This document shows positions 17,716-28,227 of a DNA stretch of 40,171 bases, piece after piece. The translations under genes and the position numbers were made by a program. Within the stretch, counting starts at the first letter, position 1, and every line of letters starts with the position of its first letter. The notes under the pieces were generated by a model. That model had not been told where the DNA came from and did no database searches. It saw nothing but the letters and a program-made list of their open reading frames with translations. Source of the stretch: Betaproteobacteria bacterium (GTDB taxonomy: Bacteria; Pseudomonadota; Gammaproteobacteria; Burkholderiales; JAHFQX01); NCBI GenBank assembly GCA_023259135.1, contig JAHFQX010000026.1, positions 1-40,171 on the forward strand, written 5' to 3'.

Positions 17716-19014
17716 GTGGAAAGCAAGCGTAAAGCCACAGTATCTGTAGAGGGGGGCGGAAGCTCCGAGTTTCCTGTCTATTCCGGTTCCGTGGGACCCG
17801 ACGTCATCGATATCCGCTCGATGCTGAGCAAGCTGGGGATGTTTACCTATGATCCCGGCTTCATGTCGACCGCCAGTTGCAACTCCGCCATCACTTACAT
17901 CGACGGCGACGCGGGTGTTTTGCTGTATCGTGGCTATCCCATCGAGCAGTTGGCGGTGCAGTGCGACTTTCTGGAAGTCTGCTACCTGCTGCTGAAAGGG
18001 GAACTTCCCACCGCAGCGCAGAAGCAGGAATTCGACAGCATGATCGGGCACCACACCATGGTGCATGAGCAGTTGGCCCGCTTCTATACCGGTTTCCGCA
18101 GGGATGCCCATCCCATGGCCGTGATGGTGGGGGTGGTGGGCGCCTTGTCGGCCTTCTACCACGATTCGTTGGACATCAACGACCCCCACCATCGGGAAAT
18201 CTCGGCTTTCCGGCTGTTGGCCAAGGTGCCCACGATTACCGCCATGTCCTATAAATACACGGTGGGCGAACCCTTCATGTATCCCCGCAACGAACTCAAG
18301 TATGTGGAGAATTTTCTCCACATGATGTTCGCGACCCCGGCGGAAACCTACAAGCCCAATCCGGTGCTGGTGCGGGCGCTCGACCGTATCCTGATTCTGC
18401 ACGCCGACCATGAACAGAATGCTTCTACCTCCACTGTCCGGCTGGCCGGATCTAGCGGCGCCAACCCGTTTGCTTGCATTTCCGCCGGCATCGCCTGCCT
18501 GTGGGGTCCGGCCCATGGCGGAGCCAACGAAGCAGTGCTGGACATGCTGCTGGAAATCGGCGACGTCTCCCGCATCGGCCAATTTCTCGCCAAGGTGAAG
18601 GACAAGAACTCCAACGTTCGACTGATGGGTTTCGGACACCGGGTCTACAAGAACTTCGACCCCAGGGCCAAGCTGATGCGGGAAACCTGCCATGAAGTGT
18701 TGGGCGAGCTCGGCCTGGAAAACGACAAGCTGTTCAAACTGGCCATGGAACTGGAGCGCATCGCCCTGGAGGACGAATATTTTGTCTCCCGCAAACTCTA
18801 TCCCAACGTGGATTTTTATTCCGGAATCGTGCAAAAAGCCATCGGCATCCCCACCAGCATGTTCACCTCGATCTTTGCCTTGGCCCGGACGGTGGGCTGG
18901 ATTGCTCAGTGGAACGAGATGATCAGCGATCCGGAGCAAAAAATCGGCCGCCCCCGGCAACTTTATATCGGACCGAAGCGGCGGGATGTGGTGCCCATCA
19001 CCCAACGGAAATAG
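17716..19014 (+). CDS. gltA: Citrate synthase, hexameric type
   Basis: This 432-residue enzyme condenses acetyl-CoA and oxaloacetate to citrate. Motifs are [18 protein letters not shown] near the N-terminus, [12 protein letters not shown] (catalytic His), [15 protein letters not shown] (His) and [10 protein letters not shown] (catalytic Asp). The N-terminal extension and length fit the NADH-sensitive Gram-negative type. The start is GTG at 17716 with GGAGA in front. It is distinct from the shorter PrpC paralogue encoded 8 kb away on the other strand. Confidence 0.98.
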   Translation: MESKRKATVSVEGGGSSEFPVYSGSVGPDVIDIRSMLSKLGMFTYDPGFMSTASCNSAITYIDGDAGVLLYRGYPIEQLAVQCDFLEVCYLLLKGELPTAAQKQEFDSMIGHHTMVHEQLARFYTGFRRDAHPMAVMVGVVGALSAFYHDSLDINDPHHREISAFRLLAKVPTITAMSYKYTVGEPFMYPRNELKYVENFLHMMFATPAETYKPNPVLVRALDRILILHADHEQNASTSTVRLAGSSGANPFACISAGIACLWGPAHGGANEAVLDMLLEIGDVSRIGQFLAKVKDKNSNVRLMGFGHRVYKNFDPRAKLMRETCHEVLGELGLENDKLFKLAMELERIALEDEYFVSRKLYPNVDFYSGIVQKAIGIPTSMFTSIFALARTVGWIAQWNEMISDPEQKIGRPRQLYIGPKRRDVVPITQRK

Positions 19015-19043
19015 TTTCTGAAAAGCCCGCAAGAGGTTTGGCT

Positions 19044-21923
19044 ATGCTGAAGGAAATGTCGGACAACTCATATCTGTTCGGCGCCAATGCGCCGTTTATA
19101 GAGGATTTATACGAGGCATGGCTGGATGACCCCGAACGGGTCAGCGATAACTGGCGCCGCTATTTCGAATCTGTCAGTCAGAGGGCGGCCGGCGAGCGCG
19201 ACATCCCCCGCCAACCCATCGAAGCAGCCTATCGAACCCTGGCTCGCAAGACTTCGCTTCCCGCGCCCGGCATCGAGAGTCGGGCAGGAGGGGACAAGCA
19301 GTGCGCCGTCAAGGAATTGATTGACGCCTATCGGTTATTGGGCATCCGCCATGCCAAAGTAGACCCCCTCAACCGCCAGGAAAAACCGGTTCTGCCGGAA
19401 CTGGACCCCGCTCATTACGGATTCGGTGACGCCGACCTCGGCGTTCGCTACGATGCCAGCGCGTTTGTCGGCTTGGGGCGGGCGACCCTGAAGGAAATTC
19501 TCGATGCCTTGCGGGCCACCTACTGCGGCACTCTGGGCGTCGAGTACCTGTACATTACCGATGCCGCCGAACGACGCTGGATTCAGGAGCGTCTGGAGCC
19601 TTGCCGGTCCCGCCCGAGCTTCTCGCCGGACAGGCAGCGCCATATTCTGGAGCGCCTGACCGCCGCGGAAATCCTTGAAAAATATCTGCATACCCGCTAC
19701 GTCGGGCAGAAGCGTTTTTCCCTGGAGGGGGGAGAGAGCTTGATCCCTCTCCTGGATTGCCTGCTGCAACGCGGCGGCGAACAAGGCATTCAAGAAACGG
19801 TGATCGGCATGGCTCATCGAGGGCGGCTCAACGTGCTGGTCAATACCATGGGCAAGATGCCCAAGGATCTGTTTTCCGAATTCGAAGGCAAGCATGCGGC
19901 ATCCCTGCCGTCCGGGGACGTTAAATACCATCAAGGATTTTCCTCGGACATTATGACTCCGGGCGGGCCCATGCACTTGACCCTGGCCTTCAACCCCTCC
20001 CATCTGGAGATCGTCAATCCGGTGGTGGAGGGATCGGTGCGGGCTCGCCAGCACCGCCGGCGGGATCGTGCCGGTAGCCAAGTGCTGCCCATACTGATTC
20101 ACGGCGACGCGGCTTTCGCCGGACAAGGGGTGGTGATGGAAACCCTCAACCTGTCCCAGACCCGCGGCTACGGAACGGGAGGCACGGTCCACATCATCGT
20201 CAACAATCAAATCGGCTTCACCACCAGCGATCCGCGGGACACCCGTTCCACGTTGTATTGCACCGATGTGGCAAAGATGATCGAGATCCCCATCTTCCAC
20301 GTCAACGGGGACGATCCGGAGGCCGTGGCCATGGCGGCCGAAATCGCCTTGGATTTCCGCAATCGCTTCAAAAAGGATGTGGTGGTGGACATGGTATGCT
20401 TCCGAAAACTGGGCCACAACGAGCAAGATGAGCCCATGGTCACCCAGCCGCTGATGTACAAAATCATCAACAAGCATCCTGGCACGCGCAAGCTCTATGC
20501 CGACAAGCTGGTCGCGGAAAGCGCCATCGGCCCGGACGAAGGGGACCAAATGGTCCGAGCTTATCGGGAAGCCATGGATGCCGGTCGCCACACCAATAAA
20601 ATCATTTTGCACGAGTTCAAGCCCCCCTACGCGGTAAATTGGGCGCCGTTCCTGAACACGGCTTGGACCGCTCCCGCCGACACTGGCTGTCCGATGGAGG
20701 AGATCACGGCCTTGGCGGAGTCGGTCACGAAAATTCCCGATGATTTCAAGTTGCATCCACGGGTCGAAAAAGTGATGGCCGACCGGCGCCTAATGGGCCA
20801 GGGCAAGCTCCCGATAGACTGGGGCATGGCTGAAACCCTGGCTTATGCCAGCTTGCTCAAGCAAGGCTACGGAGTCCGGATTTCCGGGCAGGACTCGGGA
20901 CGCGGAACGTTCTTTCACCGCCACGCTGTGCTGCATGACCAGAACCGGGAGAAATGGGATGCCGGGAGTTACATTCCGCTACAGCACGTGGCGGATAATC
21001 AGTCGGATTTCCTAGTCATCGACTCTGTGCTTTCCGAGGAAGCGGTGCTGGGGTTCGAATACGGCTATGCCAATTCCGAACCCAATGAACTGGTGATTTG
21101 GGAGGCCCAATTTGGGGATTTCGCCAACGGCGCTCAAGTCGTCATCGACCAATTCATTGCTTCCGGCGAGGTCAAGTGGGGCCGGGTCTGCGGGCTGGTG
21201 ATGATGTTGCCCCACGGTTACGAGGGACAGGGGCCCGAGCATTCCTCGGCCCGTCTCGAACGGTACTTGCAATTGTGCGCTGACCACAACATTCAGGTCT
21301 GCGTCCCCTCCACCGCCGGGCAAATGTTCCATATGCTGCGCCGGCAGATGCTGCGTCCTTATCGCAAGCCCCTGGTGATTCTAACTCCCAAGAGCATGCT
21401 GCGCATGAAGGAGTCCGGTTCCTCTTTGGATGAGTTGGCTCATGGCCGATTCCGGCCGGTGATCGGCGAGGCAGAGGATTTGGATCCGGAGCAAGTGCGG
21501 CGGGTTATTGCTTGCTCCGGGCGGGTGTACTACGACCTGATTGCGGAGCGGCAGGCCCGGGGCAATAAGGATATGGCCATCGTGCGCATCGAGCAGCTGT
21601 ATCCTTTCCCCCACGACGAGTTTAAGGCCCAGATCGAGTTATACGCCAAGGCCAAGGAAGTGTTGTGGTGCCAGGAAGAGCCGGGCAACCAGGGGGCTTG
21701 GCACCGTATCCAGCATTATTTGTTGCGCCACTTGCGGGAAGACCAAGTCCTGGGCTACGCGCTGCGGCCGTCTTCAGCTTCCCCCGCGGTGGGGCATCCG
21801 GCGCTCCACGAAGAACAATCGAGGGCCTTGATTGCCGCGGCCTTCGATTCCATCACGGTGAGTTATCGGAAAATGTCTTCCTTGCCGCGCTCTCGGACCC
21901 CGGCCGTCGCCTTATCGAAATAG
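19044..21923 (+). CDS. sucA: 2-oxoglutarate dehydrogenase E1 component
   Basis: This 959-residue thiamin-diphosphate enzyme decarboxylates 2-oxoglutarate and loads the succinyl group on SucB. The N-terminus (NSYLFGANAPFIEDLYEAWL) is the E2-docking helix typical of SucA. IGMAHRGRLNVLVNTMGK and the ThDP motif IPIFHVNGDDPEAV are present, with PHGYEGQGPEHSSARLERYL in the C-terminal part. The ATG at 19044 has AAGAGG 7 bases upstream. The gap to gltA is only 29 bases, so there is no room for a riboswitch-like leader. Confidence 0.98.
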   Translation: MLKEMSDNSYLFGANAPFIEDLYEAWLDDPERVSDNWRRYFESVSQRAAGERDIPRQPIEAAYRTLARKTSLPAPGIESRAGGDKQCAVKELIDAYRLLGIRHAKVDPLNRQEKPVLPELDPAHYGFGDADLGVRYDASAFVGLGRATLKEILDALRATYCGTLGVEYLYITDAAERRWIQERLEPCRSRPSFSPDRQRHILERLTAAEILEKYLHTRYVGQKRFSLEGGESLIPLLDCLLQRGGEQGIQETVIGMAHRGRLNVLVNTMGKMPKDLFSEFEGKHAASLPSGDVKYHQGFSSDIMTPGGPMHLTLAFNPSHLEIVNPVVEGSVRARQHRRRDRAGSQVLPILIHGDAAFAGQGVVMETLNLSQTRGYGTGGTVHIIVNNQIGFTTSDPRDTRSTLYCTDVAKMIEIPIFHVNGDDPEAVAMAAEIALDFRNRFKKDVVVDMVCFRKLGHNEQDEPMVTQPLMYKIINKHPGTRKLYADKLVAESAIGPDEGDQMVRAYREAMDAGRHTNKIILHEFKPPYAVNWAPFLNTAWTAPADTGCPMEEITALAESVTKIPDDFKLHPRVEKVMADRRLMGQGKLPIDWGMAETLAYASLLKQGYGVRISGQDSGRGTFFHRHAVLHDQNREKWDAGSYIPLQHVADNQSDFLVIDSVLSEEAVLGFEYGYANSEPNELVIWEAQFGDFANGAQVVIDQFIASGEVKWGRVCGLVMMLPHGYEGQGPEHSSARLERYLQLCADHNIQVCVPSTAGQMFHMLRRQMLRPYRKPLVILTPKSMLRMKESGSSLDELAHGRFRPVIGEAEDLDPEQVRRVIACSGRVYYDLIAERQARGNKDMAIVRIEQLYPFPHDEFKAQIELYAKAKEVLWCQEEPGNQGAWHRIQHYLLRHLREDQVLGYALRPSSASPAVGHPALHEEQSRALIAAAFDSITVSYRKMSSLPRSRTPAVALSK

Positions 21924-21938
21924 TTTTTTGGAGCCATC

Positions 21939-23171
21939 ATGCTGATTGAAGTCAGGGTCCCCGTTCTTTCCGAGTCTGTTGCGGAAGCCTCGCTCCTGGC
22001 CTGGCGCAAGAAACCCGGAGATTTTGTGGAGCGGGACGAGAGCCTTATCGAAATCGAAACCGACAAGGTCGTCCTGGAACTGCCCGCTCCCGAGTCCGGC
22101 GTATTGGCCGAGATTCTGAAAGGAGACGGGGCTTCGGTGACCGGCAACGAGGTGATTGCCAAGATCGATACCGCGGCGAAGCGTCCGGAAGGCGCCAAGG
22201 CAGCGGCCGAAGCGCCTGCCGGAGCATCCTTCCCGGCGGCCCCGGATATGGCGGCCGCCTTGCCCGCGGCGCGCAAGGCAGCGTCCGAGCATGGCATTGA
22301 TTTGTCCGCGGTGAGCGGGACTGGCCGGGGAGGGCGAATCACCAAGGCCGACGTGTTGGCCCATGTCGAACACGGCGGCCCAGCCGCTTCCGCGCCGCCC
22401 CCGGTTGCCGCGGCATCCACTGCTCCGGCCCTTGCCGTTCCCGGCGCCGGCTTGGATTCGGGAGGGGGCGAGCGCCCGGAAACCCGGGTCCCCATGTCCA
22501 GGCTACGGGCCCGGATCGCCGAGCGGCTGCTGCAATCCCAAGCCAATGCGGCCATCTTGACCACCTTCAATGAAGTCAACATGCAGCCGGTCATCGATTT
22601 GCGCCGGCGCTATCGCGACCCGTTCGAGAAACAGCACGGAGTCAAGCTGGGCTTCATGTCGTTTTTCGCCAAGGCGGTGGTGGCGGCTCTCAAAAAATTT
22701 CCCATCGTCAATGCCTCGGTGGACGGCAACGACATCGTCTACCACGGTTACTACGACATCGGAATCGCGGTGGGCAGCCCCCGAGGCTTGGTGGTGCCGA
22801 TTCTGCGGAATGCCGACCTGCTGTCCATGGCCCAGATCGAGCAGCAGATCGCCGATTTCGGCAAGCGCGCCCAGGACGGACGGCTGACCATCGAGGAACT
22901 GACCGGCGGCACGTTCTCTGTTTCCAACGGCGGCATTTTCGGCTCCATGCTCTCCACCCCCATCATCAACCCGCCCCAGAGCGCGATTCTCGGCATTCAC
23001 ATGACTAAGGACCGGCCGGTAGCGGAAAATGGCCAGATCGTGATTCGTCCCATGAATTACCTGGCGCTTTCCTATGACCACCGCATCATCGATGGCCGAG
23101 AGGCAGTTCTGTTCCTGGTGGCTATCAAGGATGCCCTGGAGGACCCGGCACGCTTGCTGTTGGATCTTTGA
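21939..23171 (+). CDS. sucB: 2-oxoglutarate dehydrogenase E2 component (dihydrolipoyl succinyltransferase)
   Basis: This 410-residue core subunit of the 2-oxoglutarate dehydrogenase complex transfers the succinyl group to CoA. It has one lipoyl domain (about 1-75) with the modified lysine K43 in [12 protein letters not shown]. An Ala/Pro linker follows, then a peripheral-subunit-binding domain (about 108-145, [19 protein letters not shown]), a second linker, and the catalytic domain ending [16 protein letters not shown] with the active-site histidine. The ATG at 21939 follows GGAG. It begins 15 bases after sucA. Confidence 0.98.
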   Translation: MLIEVRVPVLSESVAEASLLAWRKKPGDFVERDESLIEIETDKVVLELPAPESGVLAEILKGDGASVTGNEVIAKIDTAAKRPEGAKAAAEAPAGASFPAAPDMAAALPAARKAASEHGIDLSAVSGTGRGGRITKADVLAHVEHGGPAASAPPPVAAASTAPALAVPGAGLDSGGGERPETRVPMSRLRARIAERLLQSQANAAILTTFNEVNMQPVIDLRRRYRDPFEKQHGVKLGFMSFFAKAVVAALKKFPIVNASVDGNDIVYHGYYDIGIAVGSPRGLVVPILRNADLLSMAQIEQQIADFGKRAQDGRLTIEELTGGTFSVSNGGIFGSMLSTPIINPPQSAILGIHMTKDRPVAENGQIVIRPMNYLALSYDHRIIDGREAVLFLVAIKDALEDPARLLLDL

Positions 23172-23241
23172 GAGCGCACGTTCAGAAATTTTCGTATCGC
23201 CGGGCAACGCTTTTGTGGGCCCGATTTAACAGGGGATCACT

Positions 23242-24669
23242 ATGCACCCAATTTACGATGTCGCTGTCATCGGCGCCGGACCGGGAGGATATGTCACGGC
23301 CATCCGGGCGGCCCAACTGGGCCTGCGAACCGTCTGTATCGACGACTGGAAAAACGCCGCCGGCAAGCCGAGTCTGGGAGGAACTTGCCTTAACGTCGGC
23401 TGCATTCCCTCCAAGGCCCTGCTGGAATCTTCGGAGAACTACGAGCGGGCCACCAAGAAATTTTCTCAGCATGGCATTGCCGTGCAAGGCGTTTCCATGG
23501 ATGTGGGCGCCATGATCGCTCGAAAAGACAAGATCGTGGAGACCTTCACCGGCGGCATCGCCATGCTTTTCAAGAAAAACAAGGTGGCTTTCATGCCCGG
23601 CCGGGGCAGTTTCGTGGCGGTCGGACAGCCCTATCGGATCGCCGTGGAAGAGGGCGATGCGGCGGAAGTGATCGAGGCCCGCCATGTCGTTATCGCCACG
23701 GGCTCCTTGCCGCGCCCCATTCCCATGGCTCCGGTGGACGGAGACATGATCGTCGATAACGTCGGAGCCCTGAGTTTCAAGGACGTGCCGAAGCGTTTGG
23801 GGGTGATCGGCGGCGGCGTCATCGGCTTGGAAATGGGCAGCGTGTGGGGCCGCCTGGGCTCGGCGGTCACGATTCTCGAAGCCTTGCCTTTGTTTCTGGC
23901 GGCCGCCGACGAGCAGGTGGCGAAGGAAGCTCACCGGGCATTCACTCGGGACTTGGGGTTATCCATCCGCACCGGGGTCAACATTACCGGGGTCAAGAAA
24001 GGCAAACGCTCGGTGACCGTGGAATACGAGGACAACGACGGAGCCCACCACAGCGAGTTCGACAAGTTGGTGGTGGCGGTAGGCCGGATTCCCAATACCG
24101 CGGGACTCAAGCCCAATGCAGTGGGACTCAAGCTAGACGGCCGCGGTTTTATCGAGGTGGATGACCACTGCCGCGCCAACCTGCCGAACGTCTATGCCGT
24201 CGGGGATGTAGTGCGGGGTCCGATGCTGGCCCACAAATCCTCGGAAGAGGGCGTCATGGTGGCGGAAACCATCTCCGGCCAAGCCGGCCACGTCAATCTC
24301 GACACCGTGCCGTGGGTCGTCTACACCTCTCCGGAAATCGCCTGGGTCGGCAAGACCGAGCGAGATCTCAAGGCGGCGGGCGTGGATTACCGGGCCGGGC
24401 AGTTTCCTTTCTCGGCCAATGGCCGGGCGCGGGCCCTGGGGGAGACCACCGGTTTCGTCAAGGTGCTGGCGGACGCCAAGACCGACCGGATTCTCGGTGT
24501 CCATATCATCGGCTCCTTCGCCGCCGAACTGATCTCCGAAGCCGTGATGGCCATGGAATTCGGCGCCAGCAGCGAAGACATCGCCCGTATCGTCCATGCC
24601 CATCCCTCCTTGGCCGAGGCCATGCATGAGGCCGCGTTGGGGGCAGCGGGCCGCGCCCTGCACATTTAA
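23242..24669 (+). CDS. lpdA: Dihydrolipoyl dehydrogenase (E3)
   Basis: This 475-residue flavoprotein reoxidises the lipoyl group of SucB and makes NADH. The FAD motif VIGAGPGGYVTAIRAAQLG opens the protein. The redox-active disulfide is C49/C54 in GGTCLNVGCIPSK. The NAD motif is VIGGGVIGLEMGSVW, the second FAD contact is VYAVGDVVRGPMLAHKS, and the C-terminal HAHPSLAEAMHEAAL gives the catalytic histidine and glutamate. It sits 70 bases after sucB in the same operon and may also serve other 2-oxoacid complexes. Confidence 0.98.
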   Translation: MHPIYDVAVIGAGPGGYVTAIRAAQLGLRTVCIDDWKNAAGKPSLGGTCLNVGCIPSKALLESSENYERATKKFSQHGIAVQGVSMDVGAMIARKDKIVETFTGGIAMLFKKNKVAFMPGRGSFVAVGQPYRIAVEEGDAAEVIEARHVVIATGSLPRPIPMAPVDGDMIVDNVGALSFKDVPKRLGVIGGGVIGLEMGSVWGRLGSAVTILEALPLFLAAADEQVAKEAHRAFTRDLGLSIRTGVNITGVKKGKRSVTVEYEDNDGAHHSEFDKLVVAVGRIPNTAGLKPNAVGLKLDGRGFIEVDDHCRANLPNVYAVGDVVRGPMLAHKSSEEGVMVAETISGQAGHVNLDTVPWVVYTSPEIAWVGKTERDLKAAGVDYRAGQFPFSANGRARALGETTGFVKVLADAKTDRILGVHIIGSFAAELISEAVMAMEFGASSEDIARIVHAHPSLAEAMHEAALGAAGRALHI

Positions 24670-24672
24670 CCG

Positions 24673-25797
24673 ATGGAAACCGGCATCCCGGGTTGGCTGA
24701 GTTCCGGGCCCGAGAATTCGCCCGCGCAACGCTGGTTCCGCGACTACGCGGCGCGGCATGGCTATACGCTGGATGCCGCCCAAACTCGGGTAGTGAGCTG
24801 TTTTGAGGGGCTCTCCCAAGATCTGGCGCTGGCCGAGCGTAGCCGGAATGGATTGCTGGCTCGCTTCAAAAACCCTGTCCCGGTGCAAGGGCTTTACCTA
24901 TGGGGCGGGGTGGGACGAGGCAAGACCTTCCTGATGGACGGGTTTTTCCAATGGATGGGCGCCATCCGCAAGGAGCGCCGGCATTTTCATCGCTTCATGC
25001 AGGAAATCCATCAGCGCTTGAGGACCCTGCGGGGCCGCTCGGACCCGCTGCTGGAAGTGTCCAGGGAAATATCCCAAAGGACGCGCTTGCTGTGTCTGGA
25101 TGAAATGCATATCACCGATATCGGCGACGCGATGTTGATGCGCCGCCTGCTGGAAGGTTTTTTCCAGTACGGCGTGGCGCTGGTCACCACTTCTAATCAG
25201 ATTCCCGATGATCTCTACAAGGACGGCTTGCAGCGCGGCCAATTCCTTCCCGCCATCGATCTTCTCAAAATCCATCTGGCAGTAATCCACCTCGATGGGA
25301 AAGTGGATTACCGGCTGCGAACCTTGGAAAAAGCCGGCGTCTATCACACCTCCCTGGACGTCGGGGCGGAAGCCGCTCAAGAAATGGCTTTCCAAGGGAT
25401 TTTGGGGGAGGAAGGCAGAAAGGATGCGGTGCTGTCGGTACAAGGCCGTTCCATTACCGCCAAGCGCGTCGGTCCGGGAGTGGTCTGGCTGGAATTCGCC
25501 GAGTTGTGCGACAGCCCTCGCAGCCAGGCGGATTACATCGAGTTGGCCCGCAACTTTCACACGGTGCTCATTTCCAACATTCCCCGCTTCGGCCCGGACG
25601 ACGGCGACCGGCGGCGGCGCTTCACCTGGCTGGTGGACGAGTTCTACGACCGGCGGGTCAAAGTGATCCTGTCGGCGGCGGCTCCGCCCCACGATTTATG
25701 TCCGGCGGCGAAACCCGGCAGCGAGTTCGACCGCACCGCGAGCCGGCTGGTGGAGATGCAAAGCCGGGAATATCTTTCTCAGGCGCATCTGGCCTAG
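24673..25797 (+). CDS. zapE: AFG1-family ATPase ZapE
   Basis: This 374-residue P-loop ATPase belongs to the AFG1/LACE1 family. In E. coli the family member ZapE acts on FtsZ and constriction under low oxygen; mitochondrial relatives act on respiratory-chain proteins. Walker A is GGVGRGKT (78-85) and Walker B is LLCLDEMH (D143, E144). A sensor-like LVTTSNQIPDDLYKDGLQR follows. It starts three bases after the lpdA stop, so it is in the TCA operon. The respiratory setting agrees with either role, and only the family assignment is firm. Confidence 0.93.
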   Translation: METGIPGWLSSGPENSPAQRWFRDYAARHGYTLDAAQTRVVSCFEGLSQDLALAERSRNGLLARFKNPVPVQGLYLWGGVGRGKTFLMDGFFQWMGAIRKERRHFHRFMQEIHQRLRTLRGRSDPLLEVSREISQRTRLLCLDEMHITDIGDAMLMRRLLEGFFQYGVALVTTSNQIPDDLYKDGLQRGQFLPAIDLLKIHLAVIHLDGKVDYRLRTLEKAGVYHTSLDVGAEAAQEMAFQGILGEEGRKDAVLSVQGRSITAKRVGPGVVWLEFAELCDSPRSQADYIELARNFHTVLISNIPRFGPDDGDRRRRFTWLVDEFYDRRVKVILSAAAPPHDLCPAAKPGSEFDRTASRLVEMQSREYLSQAHLA

Positions 25798-25904
25798 AGA
25801 TCTGAATATTCGTCCGGTCTGGCGGTGCGCTTCGGCAGGCCAACCCCCGGCAAAGCCCGGGCCATTAAACAAACTCGCACCCTACAGCAGAGGAGGTAGT
25901 CATC

Positions 25905-27812
25905 ATGGGAGATTCTTACCAAGCTTTCCATCGCCGTTCCATAGAAGACCGGGAAGCTTTTTGGGCGGAGCAGGCCCGGCGCATTGATTGGCACAAACCC
26001 TTCGGCCCAGTGCTGGATTACCGCCGGCCGCCCTTCGCCAAATGGTTCGTGGGCGGCGAGACCAACCTTTGCCACAATGCCCTGGACCGCCACTTGGCGG
26101 AGCGGGGCGAGCAACCCGCACTGATCTATCTTTCCACCGAAACCGGCCAGCAGGGCAGTTATACCTATCGGCAACTGCATGCCGAGGTGAATCGCTGCGC
26201 CGCGGTGATGCAAGGCCTGGGAGTGAAAAAGGGCGACCGGGTGCTGGTGTACATGCCCATGATCGCCGAAGCGGTATTCGCCATCCTGGCTTGCGCCCGG
26301 CTGGGAGCCATTCACTCGGTGGTCTTCGGCGGGTTCGCCTCCCACAGCCTGGCGGCCCGCATCGATGACGCCCGCCCCAAGCTCATGGTCACCAGCGATG
26401 CCGGCATGCGGGGCGGCAAGGTGATCCCCTACAAGCACCTGGTGGACGAAGCCATCCGCCTTTCCGCGACTCCCCCGGAAAAAGTGCTGATCTGCAATCG
26501 GGGCCTGGACCCCGGCATGAGCTGGGTCGCAGGCCGGGATCTGGATTACGCCCCGCTGCGGGAAGCCCATCTCAACGCCCAAGTTCCCGTGGCCTGGCTC
26601 GAATCTTCCGAGCCCAGCTACATTCTTTACACCTCCGGGACCACCGGCAAGCCCAAGGGCGTGCAACGGGATACCGGTGGCCATGCGGTGGCCCTGGCGG
26701 CGTCCATGGAATACATTTTCTGCTGCGATCCCGGCGATACCATGTTCTGCACCTCGGACATCGGCTGGGCGGTGGGCCATTCCTACATCATCTATGGGCC
26801 GCTGCTGCGCGGCATGACCACCGTCATGTACGAAGGGCTGCCCATCCAGCCGGACCCCGGTATTTGGTGGCGGATCGTGGAGCAGCATCGCCCCAAGGTC
26901 ATGTTCAGTTCCCCCACGGCGGTTCGCGTCTTGAAAAAGCAAGACCCAGCCTACCTCAAGCAGTACGACGTCGGCAGCCTGCGCTACCTGTTCCTGGCCG
27001 GAGAGCCCCTGGATGAGCCTACCGCCCGCTGGATTTCCCAGGAATTGGGAGTGGAAGTCATCGATAACTATTGGCAGACCGAAACCGGCTGGCCGATCCT
27101 CGCGGCGACTCCGGGAATAGAAAAACTACCCCGCAAGTTCGGTTCTCCGAGCTTTCCGGTCTACGGCTACGATATGCGGCTGTTGCACGAGCAAACCGGG
27201 GAGCCGGTGGGCGCCAACGAGCGGGGGGTGGTGACTATTGTTCCGCCCCTGCCGCCGGGTTGCATGACCACCGTATGGGGGGACGATGAGCGCTTTGTCC
27301 AAACCTATTTCAGCGGATTCCGGCAGCAGGTTTATTCCACTTTCGACTGGGCTACCCGAGACGCCGACGGCTATTACTTCATTCTGGGACGCACCGACGA
27401 CGTCATCAACGTGGCGGGCCACCGGCTGGGCACTCGGGAAATCGAGGAAGCCATTAGCACCCATCCGGCGGTGGCCGAAGCCGCGGTGGTGGGCACCCGC
27501 GATCCGGTGAAAGGCCAGGCGGTGACCGCCTTCGTGGTGCTCAAGGATGCCACTCAAACCCAGACCGAAGCCGGTGCGGCGGCTATGGAAAAGGCGGTGA
27601 TGGCCACGGTGGACGAACAGTTGGGAGCCATCGCCCGTCCCGCCCAGGTCCATTTCATCACCTTGCTGCCCAAGACCCGCTCCGGCAAAGTGTTGCGCCG
27701 CAGTCTGCAAGCCCTGGCGGAGCGCCGCGATCCCGGCGACCTGACTACCTTGGACGATCCCACCGCCCTGGAACAGGTGCGTGCGGCGGTGGCGCCTCCC
27801 CGCAAGAAATGA
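25905..27812 (+). CDS. prpE: Propionyl-CoA synthetase PrpE
   Basis: This 635-residue AMP-forming acyl-CoA synthetase activates propionate to propionyl-CoA, the entry step of the methylcitrate cycle. The phosphate-binding motif YILYTSGTTGKPKGVQRDTG (from residue 239) has the PrpE-type ending QRDTGG. SDIGWAVGHSYIIYGPLL and NYWQTETGWP are family motifs. The adenylation lysine is K595 in RSGKVLRR, a residue often controlled by acetylation in this family. The start has a perfect AGGAGG 8 bases upstream, the best ribosome site in the window, after a 107-base gap from zapE. Acetate may be a side substrate. It is separated from prpBCD by the whole sdh-suc operon. Confidence 0.96.
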   Translation: MGDSYQAFHRRSIEDREAFWAEQARRIDWHKPFGPVLDYRRPPFAKWFVGGETNLCHNALDRHLAERGEQPALIYLSTETGQQGSYTYRQLHAEVNRCAAVMQGLGVKKGDRVLVYMPMIAEAVFAILACARLGAIHSVVFGGFASHSLAARIDDARPKLMVTSDAGMRGGKVIPYKHLVDEAIRLSATPPEKVLICNRGLDPGMSWVAGRDLDYAPLREAHLNAQVPVAWLESSEPSYILYTSGTTGKPKGVQRDTGGHAVALAASMEYIFCCDPGDTMFCTSDIGWAVGHSYIIYGPLLRGMTTVMYEGLPIQPDPGIWWRIVEQHRPKVMFSSPTAVRVLKKQDPAYLKQYDVGSLRYLFLAGEPLDEPTARWISQELGVEVIDNYWQTETGWPILAATPGIEKLPRKFGSPSFPVYGYDMRLLHEQTGEPVGANERGVVTIVPPLPPGCMTTVWGDDERFVQTYFSGFRQQVYSTFDWATRDADGYYFILGRTDDVINVAGHRLGTREIEEAISTHPAVAEAAVVGTRDPVKGQAVTAFVVLKDATQTQTEAGAAAMEKAVMATVDEQLGAIARPAQVHFITLLPKTRSGKVLRRSLQALAERRDPGDLTTLDDPTALEQVRAAVAPPRKK

Positions 27813-28177
27813 TCGTCGCTCAGTCATCCCGGCGCCGGCTCTGGATCGCCTTGGCTTGGCTCGGCGTTGCGGCGGTGGTGGTGGGCTCCCTCATTCCCGT
27901 GAGCCAGGATGGCTTGGCGGAGGGCCAAGACAAACTCGTCCATGCCGCCATGTACGGCATTTTGATGGGATGCTTCTGCCGGGCTTATCCGGATCGGCGC
28001 CGCTGGGCGGCATGGGCTGGGGGGCTGATCGCCTTGGGGGTGGTCCTGGAATTCTTGCAAGGCTGGACCGGCACTCGTTCTTGCGATCCGTGGGACATGC
28101 TGGCCAACGGCAGCGGGGTGGCCGCGGTATGGCTGGGGCTCGGCCTTCAAGGGATGGGCGAGAAGAAACGGCCTTAA
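27809..28177 (+). CDS. VanZ-like membrane protein
   Basis: This 122-residue protein has three or four hydrophobic spans (about 12-29, 42-56, 66-82 and 100-116). It carries VanZ-family residues: DKLVHAAMYGIL in the second span, then LEFLQGWTGTRSCDPWDMLANGSGV with the conserved E, Q, D and N. VanZ proteins are small membrane proteins linked to glycopeptide tolerance in some hosts, but most have no known role. Its ATG overlaps the prpE stop (ATGA), so it is translated with prpE; whether that reflects function is unknown. Confidence 0.8.
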   Translation: MIVAQSSRRRLWIALAWLGVAAVVVGSLIPVSQDGLAEGQDKLVHAAMYGILMGCFCRAYPDRRRWAAWAGGLIALGVVLEFLQGWTGTRSCDPWDMLANGSGVAAVWLGLGLQGMGEKKRP

Positions 28178-28227
28178 CCCAGGGATGTTTCGCTCTGCGG
28201 CAAGCGCAAGGGACAAGAAGAACAAAT

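Noticed and set aside
17668-19032. Open frame of 454 codons antisense to gltA
   Set aside because: gltA carries all catalytic motifs on the plus strand; the antisense product shows no motif.
19015-19043. A sucA-type regulatory RNA in the leader of sucA
   Set aside because: Only 29 bases separate gltA and sucA, too little for that structure.
25798-25904. Terminator or regulatory RNA between zapE and prpE
   Set aside because: The GC-rich repeat around CCCCCGGCAAAGCCCGGG does not form a clean stem and has no T-run; only the strong AGGAGG of prpE can be supported.
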